This document shows positions 32,946 through 46,150 of a DNA stretch of 64,000 nucleotides, one piece after another. The first letter of the stretch is position 1; the number at the start of each line of letters is the position of its first letter. Position numbers and translations under genes: made by a program. The notes under the pieces were generated by a model. It worked only from the letters and a program-made list of their open reading frames with translations. It searched no databases and was not told where the DNA came from. The DNA comes from Calliopum simillimum (Eukaryota > Arthropoda > Insecta > Diptera > Lauxaniidae), in contig OX638368.1 in NCBI GenBank assembly GCA_951812925.1, positions 153,498,492 through 153,562,491 of the forward strand, written 5' to 3'.

Positions 32946-35045
32946 TGGATGTTTAGATAAGTTGAAAAGAATATAAAAATACACTGATTTTTGGCGTTGA
33001 AATCTTCATTCACACCCTGCGCGTACTATCTTCTTCTGAGTTCTGTTCTGATCCAAACCATGTATGCAGTTTTCTTCATAATGCCGATTCTATTTTGAGC
33101 AATACTAGCCAAAATAAGCTTTTATATTTAAAATATAGTCCCTATACAAGTGAAAAGTACTAAATCAGTTTTTTTAAGTTTTGAGATAGGTATTTGGTGT
33201 TCAAAAAATTAAATTCCTTTTTGTATGGAATTTGTTGTTTTCCTTTTTACTTTTATGAAAAAAACAACCATTTTTTAACTGAGATATGGCAGTATATTGA
33301 GTATTAAGACGCTTTTTGCTTCGTCTGCGAATAAAAATACTTTACAAAATATACCGATAATATCGCGATTTTTATATCAAACAACAGTTGATGACGCTGT
33401 AACTGCAGATTGAAATATAATAACCAGCATTTCACTGAAGTATTTTAAATTTTTAAGTTCTGCTTTCAGACGGGTACGAGGGGAAGTGCAGAAAGCGAGC
33501 TGAATGCAAAATTGCCACTGTTTTAACTGATGCATTTTGATTTTTCATCTTAAATGCAACAGCAATGTCAATATAAGAGATATTAATAATTTTAAGGAGA
33601 AATGCAACGCAGGCAAAAGTAGTGAACGATTTCATCAGCAGATGTAGATAGACAAAACAACTGATGCTGTGCATCATCAGGTTGATTTTATGATGGAAAT
33701 ATTCTTTGTCAAACTTTTAAGTGGAAAACCTATTGAAGTTGCTATAACTTTAGATTTACTCGGACAATTAAGCACATAAAGTTGAATTGTATGTAAATGT
33801 GGTCCGAAAAAACAAAACATAACTTTTATTAAAGTTTTTCCAATATACATATGAGAAAAAAAAAAAGTTCAGAAAAGTGAAATAGCAAAGTTTAAAGTAC
33901 GATAACGCTGTCCAATCTGTTAAACCTTTGTTGCTGAAGATGGTTGAGAATCTCTGAGAATTAAAAACAACTTTTACCAATGCACATTTCTTAATTATTC
34001 ATCTGTTTTAACGTCCCTACCATAAGTGCAGAAAAGGAAAAAAATTCGTTACATTTTACTTTATTTCTTTGAAAAGCACTATACGGCCGCGAATGCTCAC
34101 AGAAATATTTGAAAACATTATGGAGAATATAGCTTATCGGAAAAGACAGTTGGAAAATGGTATTTGAGTATGTGAATGTCTTCTGAATTGGAATGATTTC
34201 GAACTGGTGACGAAAAATGGATAACGTATGATATTAATTTGCGAAGAAGATCATGATCAAAACGAGGTGAGCCTGCCCAAACCGTCGCATAATGAGAGAT
34301 TGTGGTCATAAATAGGTAAAATTTGAAAGTGCTATGGATTTAAAAAAATTTTACGTCAATCGTCAGATAATATTTAGGGACGGAAAAAAAACTATAAAAT
34401 TTTAAAATTTTGTTTTGGTGTAGTTACACAGTGGGCTCAAAGTTGAAGTTTAAATAGCAAAAACGCGCTATGGAACTTTTTATATTAGAAAGAACTGGAT
34501 AAACGCTCTAGTTAATTTGTTTTAAGCCGGATGCACTCATATAGCTTATCGTTATAATATATATTATTGCTACTTCGTTAAAAATTACATATTTTTTTCT
34601 GCAGATTTTATGTGAATTAAAGTGATTTTTCAAATAATAAAATAAAAATGCTAAAAATGAAAAAGTTGCAAACTTTGATATTTAAAAAAAAAAAAAAACA
34701 TTTTCTGATTTTCATTATTTTTCAATATAATATGTGGGAAAGTATGCTTAATCGAAATGCAAAGTCCCTACTGCCTTTTTTGAGAACTTTTTTTTATGAA
34801 CTTTTTCCAGTTGCAGTTTTTGAGAAAACAAACTATTTTTATTTCTTTATATTCTTCAACGTTTTACAACAGATTTATCAATTTTAAGCTTACGGTCTGC
34901 TTAAATTCGGAAGATGCTTTTTTAACGAAAGGTAGTAGGTAAAGAGTATATTCAGCCCCTTTGAAATTGCCCTCTCCATACTTGGACATACCATAGCGAA
35001 GCATTTTACCAAATCTTATATTTGCGCCAAGTAGCATTAGTAATA
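32946..35045. other. Intergenic, no gene seen
   Basis: AT-rich; short frames at 33453-33980 and 34118-34309 (-) and 34648-34887 (+) show no domain. Confidence 0.4.
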
Positions 35046-35049
35046 TGAC

Positions 35050-35400
35050 AAATTTTATTTTAGTTGGGCATGGCACTGACCATTTTTTCATTGAAAATCA
35101 TTTTTCCAAATGCCCTTTGCATATGTACCAGATTTTGTCTATCTACGTCAACACTCAGAGGGACGTGGCACCGCCCACTTTTCTAGTGAGAATTAATTTT
35201 TCTAATTGTCTTAGCATAAGTACCAAATCATATCTAAGTGCGGCAAATATTGTCAGAGAAATAATGAATTTATTTTTTTGAGGGAGTTGCACCGCCCATT
35301 TGTCCGGTGAACATTATTTGTCCTGATGATTTTTACACATTTACCAAATCTCATTTATTATTAGTCAATTTTTTGAGGGGCGTGGTACCGCCGACTTTTT
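35050..35400 (+). repeat. GCGTGGCACCGCCCAC tandem units, ~110-118-bp period
   Basis: GGGCATGGCACTGACCATTTT near 35065, GGGACGTGGCACCGCCCACTTTT near 35159, GGGAGTTGCACCGCCCATTTG near 35281 and GGGGCGTGGTACCGCCGACTTTT near 35377. Each is followed by text like AATTTTTCTAATTG and TACCAAAT-T-AT. Units are diverged and spacing varies from about 95 to 122 bp. The core matches the array at 16140-16785. Confidence 0.72.
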
Positions 35401-37705
35401 TGTATATAACTTAGCCTTTTTTTGTACTAACACAATGTAAAAACTTCTTTAAAAACGGTTACTTAGCTTCCGAGTTGATAAGGGATAAATACACAAACAA
35501 ACAAAATCTAGTTTTTATAAAGTAGATTTTCGTTTATTCCTCATAACTTGAAAACTATAAAAGATAGCTCAGAATTTTTAACATTTTTGAAATCAGCGGG
35601 GTCAAGTTATTGGAAATTGATACCTATTTTGAAAAAAAATTCGGACAACAACCCAACTTTGTATGGGTGGTAGGCGTGTCCGTCGGCGGACTTTGTTCAT
35701 ATTCACAGATTTTTATTATTTTAATGGAAAAAAACATCTGTACCAAATTTCAATAGCCTAGCTTTATTTTTACTATATATGACCACCGTTCAATACAAAC
35801 CCTCCCATTGTGCGTCGCAAGGCCGGAACTGACGCCAAGGAAGGTTTTGCTTAGTACTTGGTGAGATTGCAAAGGTCCTGTGTGCTATGAGCTGCTTCCG
35901 CGTATTTAAACGATTAATTGTTGCGTTACAAACAATTAACAAGATTGAATGAATTACTCAAGGAGAAACGTCTGGAGTTAGTCAATAGAAAGGATGTCGC
36001 CTCTCATTACGACAACACTAGACTTCATACTTCATATACGTAGTTAAAGTGTTAAATTTCTACATTTTTGTTCTTTTACAGTCCCGGAAAAAGTTGAAAT
36101 TGTAGACAGTTTTTTTTTTACGAGAGATACAGGAAAATTTTTTACCACACAAATTTAATAAATCGACTCTGATATATCTTTTTTTTTTCAAGTTGTGTTT
36201 CTAAGTCTAAGAGAGGGCACTATGCAATGCATTCGAAACACATGTTTTGCAGCTGCCTAAAAAGGGGTCGCAAAAATACTTTTCTATGGAAAATATTTTG
36301 AAAAACCATAAAGCCATTTTCGAACGAATATATTTATTTTTACGTGCTTAGCTTAAAAATTATCTTCTCATCATTATACGTATTTTCTTTTTACTGTAGG
36401 TATTTGATAAATTTTTTTTCACTTAAAAATTATTATCAACTTAAATTAATCATGACTGAGCAACGAAAAACAAAATGACAACCTTAGAGGATGCTGCAGC
36501 CACAAAACGTCACTGCGGCAACTTCAACTTCTATGACATCAGGATCGACCTCCTTCTTTGTATCATTGCTAATGTTGTTGTTGATTCATTTATTCCACTT
36601 TTATGTTTAACGAAATATCGTATTCATTTCAGCAGCAATGCAATACGACAGCCAACCAACCCTTTTGCTTTAATTAAAAACTTTTCCTTTTACTTTTGCA
36701 ACATTTAATAATGCTTCACTTGCAGCAGCACTGCTCAAAACTTGTTTTGAGAGGCCAACCAACCAACCATCCATCCTTCATTCAAGTAAGCAGCCCAGCC
36801 GTCCTTTATATTCATGTTGAGCTCTTGTTCATGTAGTAAATATATTAAACGTAATTAAAATTGAAATGAAGTCGACAGCATTTGGAAATTTTTCCAAAAA
36901 ATTGTAATAAATTACTAATGACAAGATTACATTAAAAGGTAAGTGGGTAGGATGGAACTTGCAGTTTTCCTTAAAAAAAAAGGGTTTGTTCTTCCCACAT
37001 GAATGAGATCTCTGACAATCTGAATGTGACAACCGTTTTTTCGTATCAGGTCTGGATAGCCAGATAATTTTGCATTAAATTTTCTGCACGCTGTTTTCAG
37101 GTATATGGCACTTTTTCAGAAGAAAATTGAATTCACTTCTGCCAATGGCATGGGCTAGTCATAATCTTCCTCATCAAATTTACAAGCTATCATTAATTGA
37201 CATTGACATGGGCGCAAGCCCAGGAGATGTGGCACCCCTATGCGATATGATACCCCTATCATTTTCAATACTTTCAGCTTTTGTTGCATTCAAATATGGA
37301 CAACATTTAATTCATATAAAATTTAAGTCAATAAACAGAATTGAATGTGATTTCGTTTTCGGATGAATACGAACGTGAGTTAACATGTTTTGTGGCATAT
37401 TTGTCCGGTATATACGAAAATGGAGAAATGGCACCCAATTACTGACGGTGATATGGTTTGCGTGCCATTTTTCCCTTAGCTTTCTATATTCGGGAGTACA
37501 AAATAACTTACAGTTACTTCAGAATCGCAGAATTTTTGTTAGAGAGGACCTCTAATGATTTCTAATTCACTTCTACCTTTTTAATTTGAGGTTTCTCTAA
37601 TAATTTAGAACTCTGTTGGAACTTTGAATACAAGCAACATTAAGCCAGAAAAGGTGTTAGGTGAAATTTTATACATCAAACGACTTCAAAAAACCCTAAG
37701 GCGAA
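35401..37705. other. Intergenic, no gene seen
   Basis: AT-rich. A phrase at 35660-35700 (GTATGGGTGGTAGGCGTGTCCGTCGG) resembles a reversed Helentron-type segment. Frames at 36475-36708, 36829-37032 and 37127-37366 have no recognisable domain. Confidence 0.4.
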
Positions 37706-37715
37706 TACAAGAAAA

Positions 37716-38030
37716 ACTAGTAAGGGTGTTATCTTTGGGCTGGCCAAAAATTTAGTACCTTAAATTTCAGCATTTCCAAAAATTTGCTTGTACGGTAGGT
37801 TTCACGCTTTCTTGTTGTAAGAATACTATACACTTATTTTTTGAAATTTCATCGAATTTTCTTGGTTAGTTTTTTCTCTTACTAAGTTTTCCTTCAAAAA
37901 ATATTTCCACAGACAGACAGACACCCAGCCGGCCAGCCAGATGGACGGACAAGGCTACATCGACTCAGGAGGTAATGCTGATCAAGAAAATATACACTTT
38001 TCCATATCTGCCATGCGTTACAAACGAAAG
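37716..38030 (-). mobile_element. Helentron/DINE-1-like element, 5'-truncated
   Basis: On the minus strand it ends with hairpin text TTGGCCAGCCCAA (37735-37747, one mismatch in the stem) and CTAG (37717-37720) followed by T. Further in, the core phrases appear reversed: GACAGACAGACACCCAGCC, GACGGACAAGGCTACATCG, TGATCAAGAAAATATAC and TGCCATGCGTTACAAACG. The GGCT run is short. The 5' terminal phrase is lost; the sequence there is replaced by the inverted-repeat segment beginning at 38031. Confidence 0.78.
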
Positions 38031-38406
38031 GACTTTTGACAAAACAACCTAAGTCGAGATAATACAATTCTCCAGGATTTTAGTCCTAAATATAAAATTT
38101 AAATACGCTTCTATTGGTATAATCGCCATGTCTCTATAATTTCTTGTTCCAGAGATATAAGGGTGTCCCATAGTTCACGCAAGATTTGAACTTAGCGCCA
38201 TTCGTGCGGTGAAGTGGTATGAACCAAAAAAAAAAAAATAATTTGACTGCTGCCACTTTAAGACAAGTAAAAATGTATGGAAAGAGGAAATTTAAAGTTG
38301 GATCAACAAAACTGAGCCGCATTATTGAAAAGTACTTAATCAGTTTTTAGGCTCTCCTGAAAAGTTGCCAATTTCGAGTTACATAGGTTGTTTTGTCAAA
38401 AGTCCA
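38031..38406. repeat. Possible ~375-bp MITE with GACTTTTGACAAAACAACCTA ends
   Basis: GGACTTTTGACAAAACAACC (38031) is mirrored by GGTTGTTTTGTCAAAAGTCC near 38386-38405, about 22 bp of near-exact inverted repeat. It begins exactly where the Helentron-like element breaks off. The interior holds an A12 tract and no gene. Confidence 0.62.
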
Positions 38407-38459
38407 CAGATTTGTTTCTATATTTGTACTTATTTCTGTGCTATCCTTTTTGGCCGAAA

Positions 38460-38850
38460 ACGGCTGCAGCAATTTTAATGAAACTTAGGGTAATGATAGA
38501 CATTAGCATGGAATGAAGAATGAACTAGGTTTTAATGAAATTTGGAAGGCGGGTACTGCTTATCAATGCCTTGTAATAGACGAAAAGTGGGCGGCTTCGA
38601 AGAAGTGCCACGCTCCCTTCTTGGTCAATGAATATTTTGATTCAATTTTACTCTATTACGACTCCAACAATTTCAATGAAAATTTAGGAGATGTTACCCG
38701 TAGAAACAAGCATTTATATGTCATATGCCGTTGTATTGGAAAAACTCGCTGAAGGGCGTGGCACTGCTCGATTTTTCTGAAATTAACTGTGGGGAGTCTA
38801 CTTCCTAATAGACACCTGCGACCTAAAAGTGGGCGAAACATTGCTGGTGC
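38460..38850. repeat. AAAGTGGGCGG...GCGTGGCACTGC repeat units
   Basis: Two diverged units: GACGAAAAGTGGGCGGC...AAGTGCCACGC near 38580-38620 and GAAGGGCGTGGCACTGCTCG near 38752, with GACTCCAACAATTTCAATGAAA between. A weaker relative is at 19010-19255. The 79-codon frame at 38513-38752 lies within it and looks incidental. Confidence 0.45.
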
Positions 38851-39665
38851 GCGCGGAACCTACCAAATGAATGTTTAATAAAGTATTGGTATTATCAGTA
38901 CTTATAATGCCAATTACAGCAGTACGTTGAAATAATTTTCGCTATTAATTAAATTAAAGTTAATGTGCATTCTGTTTACCTTTTTTATATTTTTTTTCAG
39001 TCGCTTATTCCAAACGATAAATAAAACGACATTTTAGTTCTACATTCTTCTCCTTTTGGATGTGCTCAAGCCTTTGTTTTTGAAAACATTACGAAACTGT
39101 AACATTTAAGTTCATTTTAAAAAACTTTTTCATTTCTTAACTTTAAAATCACGTACATTAACACACTTGTAGGCAAATAGATACACACACACACACACAC
39201 ATACACACACACCAGTAAACAATTACAAAGAACATGCTACATACATTCATTCAAATTAATGCAACAATGAAAAACAAACTTTTACTCATATTTTGGAGCA
39301 TAAAAGCAGAGGACGGGAAAATTTTAAGCAAGAAAAGGATACAGAAAGAAAAATGGAAAAAGAAGAAAAAACAAAACGAAAGCTTGTTAACTGCACTTAA
39401 AATGCAGCAAATCGTATTGTTACGCAAATAAACTCACTCACCCACACATAAATTCATGCACACTAACACTTTGGCAAATAAAACAACAAATGTACATATA
39501 CAATGTATGTGTATTACACATGCATGATAACTTGCTCGTATGTACACTAAAGTGGCTCTACCAAATTTTTTGAATCGGGTGAAAACTAGATTGGGTCGTA
39601 ATTTAGATTCGTTCCGAAACTGACTTAAAATTTAGAAGGTCTTTTAAAAACTAAATATATCTGCA
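38851..39665. other. Intergenic with (AC)n microsatellite
   Basis: No gene. A (CA)n tract runs from about 39182 to 39213 with a single TA break. The 65-codon frame at 39234-39431 is lysine-rich AT filler. Confidence 0.5.
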
Positions 39666-39670
39666 TCTAT

Positions 39671-39975
39671 TTATACACTACACCCATGGTTTATTCACTT
39701 TGTCTTTCCATTAATAACGCAGAAAAAGAGGCGTGGCAGGTATATAAAAGTATACATGTTCGATATAGTCATGTCCGTCCGTCTGTCCAACCAAATTTCA
39801 ATTAAACACTCAAAACAGTAAATGGAAGCTCTAAAGAAAAACCAGGCAAAATCGGACAAGAGGGCGTGGCAGCTTGAAATGTTTTAAAATGTTTTACTAA
39901 ACCAAAAAAAATGCAACGTCGGACAAGAGGACTTAACACCTCATATATAAGCAAAAATTTTAAAATGCTCTACTG
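39671..39975 (+). mobile_element. Helentron/DINE-1-like element, degenerate short copy
   Basis: TTATACACTACACCCATGG, AATAACGCAGAAAAAGAGGCG, then a shortened core (TCGATATAGTCATGTCCGTCC), followed directly by internal units (GGACAAGAGGGCGTGGCAGC near 39858). A long internal part and the 3' hairpin end are missing. Confidence 0.72.
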
Positions 39976-39979
39976 GATG

Positions 39980-41455
39980 CAACTGTGCATCTAAAATAAG
40001 CAATAGACCTCTTCTTCGGTTTTAGCTTAAGGATATGCTCATATCAAGACAATAATTCGACAGTACTAGCTATATTAAGTTTGCTAAAAAGAAACAAATT
40101 ACTGTCCCATTCCCGAGTACTTTCGCCTACATTATATAGCACATGGATTTTAGAAATATACAGGTATAGCTTGAAAATATGTTAGGTTTTTGTATAATTT
40201 CAAATGTGCTGCCTTTTAAATTTGTAGCATACTTTCATGCTCTACTCAATATCATGCGATATATTATGTCGTATGAATTTCGCAAAGCCATAGCATACAT
40301 ACATCATGATCTTCGTTGTTTGAAACTTTACAAAAACGTAGCATACTTTAAAGCTCAATTTTAAAAATTAGAAATTTGGGAATTGTCGCTATTTCAAAAA
40401 CCAATGTTCTGACATATGTATATGTCTTATTAGCGTTTTCACCATGATCAACATTTTTTTTTTTTTTGAAAAGTCTAACAATAAGCGATGGAACACATTT
40501 CAATGGTTACCAGGAAATAGTTTTTTATTGGCGACCCAACTTAATGTACATGCGAAAAACTTGCAGCTGCAGTTTTGTCAACAAACATAATTTCAAGTAT
40601 TTAACTTAAGTATACAACTTGTAAAGCATTTTATTATTTGTCTATGTATTTGTGAACTCGAACACTTGCGCAAAAACAGTTGACAACATTTCTGGCATAG
40701 AAGGTGAAAGGAAATGAGGTGAAAAGAATGGCACTCCTACAACTACGCTTGTTCATTTGGTGTATTTTTTGTTGCTTTTGTGATGATGACGATGTTGTAT
40801 TACCGTTGTTCATTTTTATTTTGTATTTGTTGTAAACTTTAGTCTGTCTTTTTTTTAATATATTGTTACGAAATTTTGTCTTTAAATAATTGTCGTTACA
40901 TTTTAAGAGTTAAGTCCCTGAACTGTGATGCAATCAAAATAATGGGCCTTATCATGAACAAAAATTCGCGTGAATTTTATTTGGGTCTCCGCAATATGCA
41001 ATTGCCCAAAAAACCAATTATGCAATGGAAAAATTCAATGGAAACTGAAATTATCGGCAATGCAGGGTAACAGGGATTTTGAAGTGTGATAAATAATCTA
41101 TGGACAAATTAAAAACTATTATAAAACAATTTTATAGCTTATTTAAATATCTTTCATATGACATCAATATTTTGAAAATCTATTTAAGGGTTTCTAACTT
41201 ACACCTATTATTCTGAAAGATACACATGCCTATCCGGATCATCTGACGGCTATATTCTCGAAACTAGATCTAGGCAATTCTAAAGTAAACTTGACCCAAA
41301 ATTTATCAATAAGAATATTATTGTCATGGTGGTTGCAGATAATGCTACGTAATATAAGTTAGAACGACTTTTTATTGGAATTTTCTGGGGCATACATACT
41401 TATGTGTTCCTATGATCGTTAAGGTAGAGTTTTACCCCATACAATTTTACATGGG
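39980..41455. other. Intergenic, no gene seen
   Basis: AT-rich. A 64-codon frame at 40876-41070 has a balanced composition but no recognisable family and no splice context I would rely on. Confidence 0.35.
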
Positions 41456-41459
41456 GGTT

Positions 41460-41760
41460 GAGATACCTTTATTTCAAAGGGTAATAACACGAAAAGTATA
41501 GGGCCAATCGAAAAAGTTTAAAGCTATGGTTTTATAAGAAGATTAGGAATATTTGATGCCATTAAAAAGTTGAATTACATCATCTCCTCGAACTATAATA
41601 TACTGTAAGATTGAAAACTGAGCTTTTTGCTACTACAAGCAAGGATATCTCAAAATTCCACAGTATATGTAAAATTTTGGCCTCTGGGTCGAACTCAGTG
41701 TCGAAAAGTATGTTAGAGTTATATGACTAAAAGGTTCATTACATTACATTACCATGCCTT
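41460..41760. repeat. Interspersed repeat, shared with 21235-21490
   Basis: Contains 'tttgatgccattaaaaag', 'ctgtaagattgaaaactgag', 'aaggatatctcaaaat' and 'cgaactcagtgtcgaaaagt' in the order seen at 21235-21490. Non-coding. Confidence 0.5.
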
Positions 41761-44700
41761 GGACAAAACGTGTTCGTAAAAAGATAATGAATACCAAACG
41801 CACTTTTTTTGCAAATGGGCGTGATTGCATCAAAGACACACCCACCTCCTATATTCATCAATATTTGAAATCGCCATAATTTTGTGAATACAACAATACC
41901 TAAAATTTGATATTTGAGATATTGTTAATAACATCTGTTGTCGCCAAAAGCCTTTTTCAGTCGAACGATACATCTTAGTTCAGATAAGTCGTAAAAAATT
42001 ATCGCATAAAAATTTTCTCGAGATAATTTAATTTTTTCTATGAATTAAATTTTTCAAGTGAACAAAACACAATGTTACAATGCGAACCGAAAGATGAGTT
42101 CTGAACAAACTTACTCTCAAAAATGTCTAACTTTTCAACTGTCATAAAAATTTGCATCGGAAAACACTGGGGGTAGAATATTCCAGAAACTTAAAAAGCA
42201 ACCTACGTATACAAAAAATATTTTTCACGACAAAATTTTGCTCAAACTCAATTCCTAACATGTGAGAAATTTTCGACAAAAAACTGAAATTTTTCGCAAA
42301 AAACAAAAGTGCATCCTTGAGCTAATTCTGCTGCAATACATACATTTCTTTCATTAAGACTTTGATTATCATTACTTATTATCATCAACACAATTATCAT
42401 TAACTATTCGCATCTTTTCAACACTTTTACTTGGAACTACGAAAATGACACGCGTTATGTCTGCTGCTTACAAATAAGTTTATGCCATGAATGAATAAAT
42501 AAACGTTTGTCTTTCATTATTTTGTGTAATATGTTACGGAAGAACATAAGGTAGATGTGCATACTTTGGTGAAAGTATTTTAGCGATAATAACTATAAAT
42601 ATTGAAGAAAAAACTAATGATATTTTTATCAAAATAAAATTGCTAGACATCTACATTTTACATGTTTTGAGAAAAAAGCGTTTTAAATTTTTTGAAACTA
42701 ACTTTTTGTATGGGATTTTTAAGTTCGGTGCTTCTTATGCTTTATATTGAGTTGGATGAAGACTACATTTTAAAAAAACTGATTAGACTGGGGCATAGAG
42801 CCGTTTTTTCTTCATGTGTCTGTAAACTTTACTCAAAATATCCAAAAATGTAGATGTCTAGATGTAATGTTAACGCGACGAAATGATGAATATCATATCC
42901 TCCTATTGACAATGTCACTAAAATACAACAATTTACACTACTTAATTTATGAATGACTGCTTGTAACAATAAAGATAAGTGTAAGTGTGTGTGTGTATGT
43001 GAGAATGTGTTACATATAAGGATTAAAATAGCATATGTGAACACATTTACCAAAACTATACACGCTATGCTCCATACAACAGCCACAGCTAACAAAGATT
43101 AATGCCGCGGCAACGAAGTCGACAACAAGGACGACAAGGATAACGAAAGCTGATGATTTTTAAGATTAATTAAGCGAGACAAAAGAAGGCGTTCAACACA
43201 CACGCTCAAAGCTTAGCTGATGTTGATGCTTCTACTGCTGCTGCTGCTGCTGTTAGGGAGTAACCGCTTCACTATGCTGTTGTGGCGCTGTTTGAAGGAT
43301 TACAAAATTTGTACGCTTCAAATACGCACACATACACAGCGGGACGCTGCAACAGCAGCAGGAAGTGTAACGTCATCTTTGTTATTAATACAAACAAATA
43401 AACGCAATTATGAAGGAGGAAATAATTGCAAGCACATGTTTTGGAAATGTGTTTTGAATTAACAATTAATAAATGAAGAATAATAGCTACAGCTCATGGC
43501 GTAGGATATACGGCAGCGTGGGTAGTATGGTGGACAAATGCGATAATGTTAGCGAAATTGTGCAATGATAATTGAAAAGGATTATCTGTGAATGTTTCGA
43601 GTGAATTCTTCTTTTAATTAAGTTTATAAAATTTAGTCTTAAACATATAAAAATAAAATTTCTAAAATTTTTGAGCGGATTAACTAAGTACTGCAAAACG
43701 TAAGTTATTAGAGATCACTTTTGGTGCAAGGAAATCCCGTACACATGAAAAAAGTGAGTAGTAATATGATATGGAAAATGTTTATACAATATGCTGAAAC
43801 TCTTATTCCTGCTAAGGATGCGACAAAATTAACTAATCCATGAACACTAACAGACACACCGAATTTGAAGGATGGGATTACGTGTGTAAAAAAAAAATTT
43901 CAAACAAAAATTTTTTACGCTTTTGCGAATATCCTATTTGTGACCTCTTTGAAAAAACTCAATTACTTGTTGCAGCATTATATCTACTTATGTAAATGAA
44001 AGATACAAAATTTCGAAAAAGTTGAAGAGCCCCGTAAAGCCGGAAAATCGTTCCTTTTTACGAGTTTTTTCAGACATAGTTAGTGTTGTTTTTGAACTTA
44101 TTTTTAATGAACATCTGGAGATAAGTTTGAATCCATTTTTTTCAAAATTTGTAATAAATACCTATTAATTTATTGTTGAAGTTTTTGTTTGATTTTTTGT
44201 TTAAAATTGTTGTATTTGAAAAATGGACTCAAGTTAAATGGAAAGAGCATATGGTTAAAATTTATCCCAACGTTACAGTTCATTTTTTTTTCGAAACAAA
44301 ATTGTTATTTTTGTTCAGTAGAAACGCTTTTTAATTAGTGGTATTGGGTAAATCAATCGCGATTTTTGGTGTTTACGTTTTTTGTCCGCATACGGTTCAA
44401 CGTTGTCATTTTGCCTCTTTGATAATTGTGTGCTTATATTCTCACTTAGTGACATTTTTGAACACAGATATAGTTGTACTATCGTAATCATTGACTGAGA
44501 GCAGAAATTTCGGGTATGGAAACTCCATTGATCTATCGAATACCTTTTGCATCGCACTCAATGATGTCAATGTCGTCTTCAAAAAAAGATACTTATATCT
44601 GCTGCTTTTAACGGTGCCACCGTTTCGTCAGCATCGTATGCTTTAGCATATTTCCCCAAAATCTTTCGTTTTGTTAAAACAAAATATTTTTCCGGCATTT

Positions 44701-45377
44701 CGCGATTATAAGACAACAAAAAAACAATAGATAGTAAGAAAGCACAAAACTGCAATGGTATGAAATATCTATATTTGAGACCGATTGACCCCATAGATCA
44801 TGTAGGAATTTTGATAAAAGCACTGAAAATATTTGCTAAGCTCGATAATTTTTCAACAAAACACATGTTTATTCACGATATACTTTTAACTGTCAGCAAT
44901 TTTTTATTCAATTTCAATCAGTTTATAAGTAAACTAAAGCCTCACTTTTTACGTAAGGTGCTTTCCTCTCGAGTAAAAAAAGATTTTTGCCTTCAGCGGG
45001 CGTTTAAAAGCCAAAAACACCCATGTAGCGTCCGAATCCCATCTTGAGTCATACATCATTTTATAGCTTATAAATCATGCTTTAACTTAAAGTACTTTTA
45101 AAAAAAATCGAAGGGGGGTTTTTTTAAAAAAAATTCAAAAGTATTTTTAAGTGTAAAAAATTTTATTGAAAAAAAAAATTTTTGAAAAACAACCTTTTCA
45201 TGAAAATGACTAAAAACGCCAAATTCAACACCCTGTATTTTAACAACAAATGGTACTAGGACCAAATCATCCCGGAGTGTTGTTTTTGCACACCGGATCT
45301 ACCATATTGCCAAATTTGAGCGAAATCGGAGACAAAAAAATTTAAACCTGGTACACTTGGCGTGTTTTGCTTCATAT
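41761..45377. other. Intergenic with scattered simple repeats
   Basis: No gene. A GGGCGTGATTGCATC...CACCCACCTCC phrase near 41817-41850 is a lone unit of the GCGTGGC-type family. A (CTG)n tract lies at about 43232-43252 and is read as poly-leucine in the frame at 43220-43462. Short overlapping frames elsewhere have no domains. Confidence 0.42.
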
Positions 45378-46150
45378 AGGGTAAGGGAGGGAAATATGGA
45401 CCACCCATCTTTCTTTTTTAAATAAAACCCAAAATAAATAAAACAAAACAATTAATTTTATGTCATTCAGTAGAGGAAACAATTTACCTTTATTCTGATT
45501 TACTTTTAGATAAATATCTCATCAGGATAAAGAAAAAAAAATAAAAAACTGAAAATACTCAAAATGAAGATAAAAAAAAAGTGTAGTGTAATATGGACCA
45601 TATAGTCCATTTGGTACAGAAGTTGCATATAAAAATGTCACTTCCACATTCGGCATATTTTTCATGACGCCAAGAACGTCAGATTACACATTCAACCCAA
45701 AATTCGCCACGTCGATCTTCTAAAAAAGATGATAAATACATTTGTTTTTCAGGCTTTTTTCTTTGGTGGTCGATATTGCCCACAGCACGTGTTGGTGAAA
45801 TAAATGGTTTTTTTATCAAAAACTGTTTGGTTAATGAACTTATTTGTGCTAATAAATTATAAATGGTATTCACTGACTTTATATAATTAAACATTTATTT
45901 AAAAACGCGATGTCTTTAAAGTGAAATAATGAAATATACTCACTAGAAAAAAATTATCACTGATCTTTTTTATAGAAAAATCAACTTTACAGAAACATGC
46001 GACTTTACCGAACGCTAAAATCGCCCTATGATAAGCTTTAGGTATTAGCGTTAAGTTTGAACATGAATAACGGTAAATCCTATGTATGCAGTGGGAAATA
46101 ACCGTGTGGTCCATATTGCCCACGTAGTCCATATTTCCCTCCCGTACCCT
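45378..46150 (-). mobile_element. pogo-like non-autonomous element, copy 1 (773 bp)
   Basis: Termini AGGGTAAGGGAGGGAAATATGG and ...CCATATTTCCCTCCCGTACCCT are inverted repeats, with extra copies of the AATATGGACCA motif just inside both ends. On the minus strand a frame ending at 45679-45894 reads FLEDRRGEFWVECVI, then a stop, then RSWRHEKYAECGSDIFICNFC. The W-x-H-E...C-x-x-C pattern resembles the zinc-binding C-terminal tail of pogo-like transposases. The rest of the transposase is missing. A second, inverted copy lies at 46874-47868. Confidence 0.7.

Noticed and set aside
43220..43462. 80-codon frame starting with poly-leucine
   Set aside because: The leucines come from a (CTG)n microsatellite and the rest has no domain.
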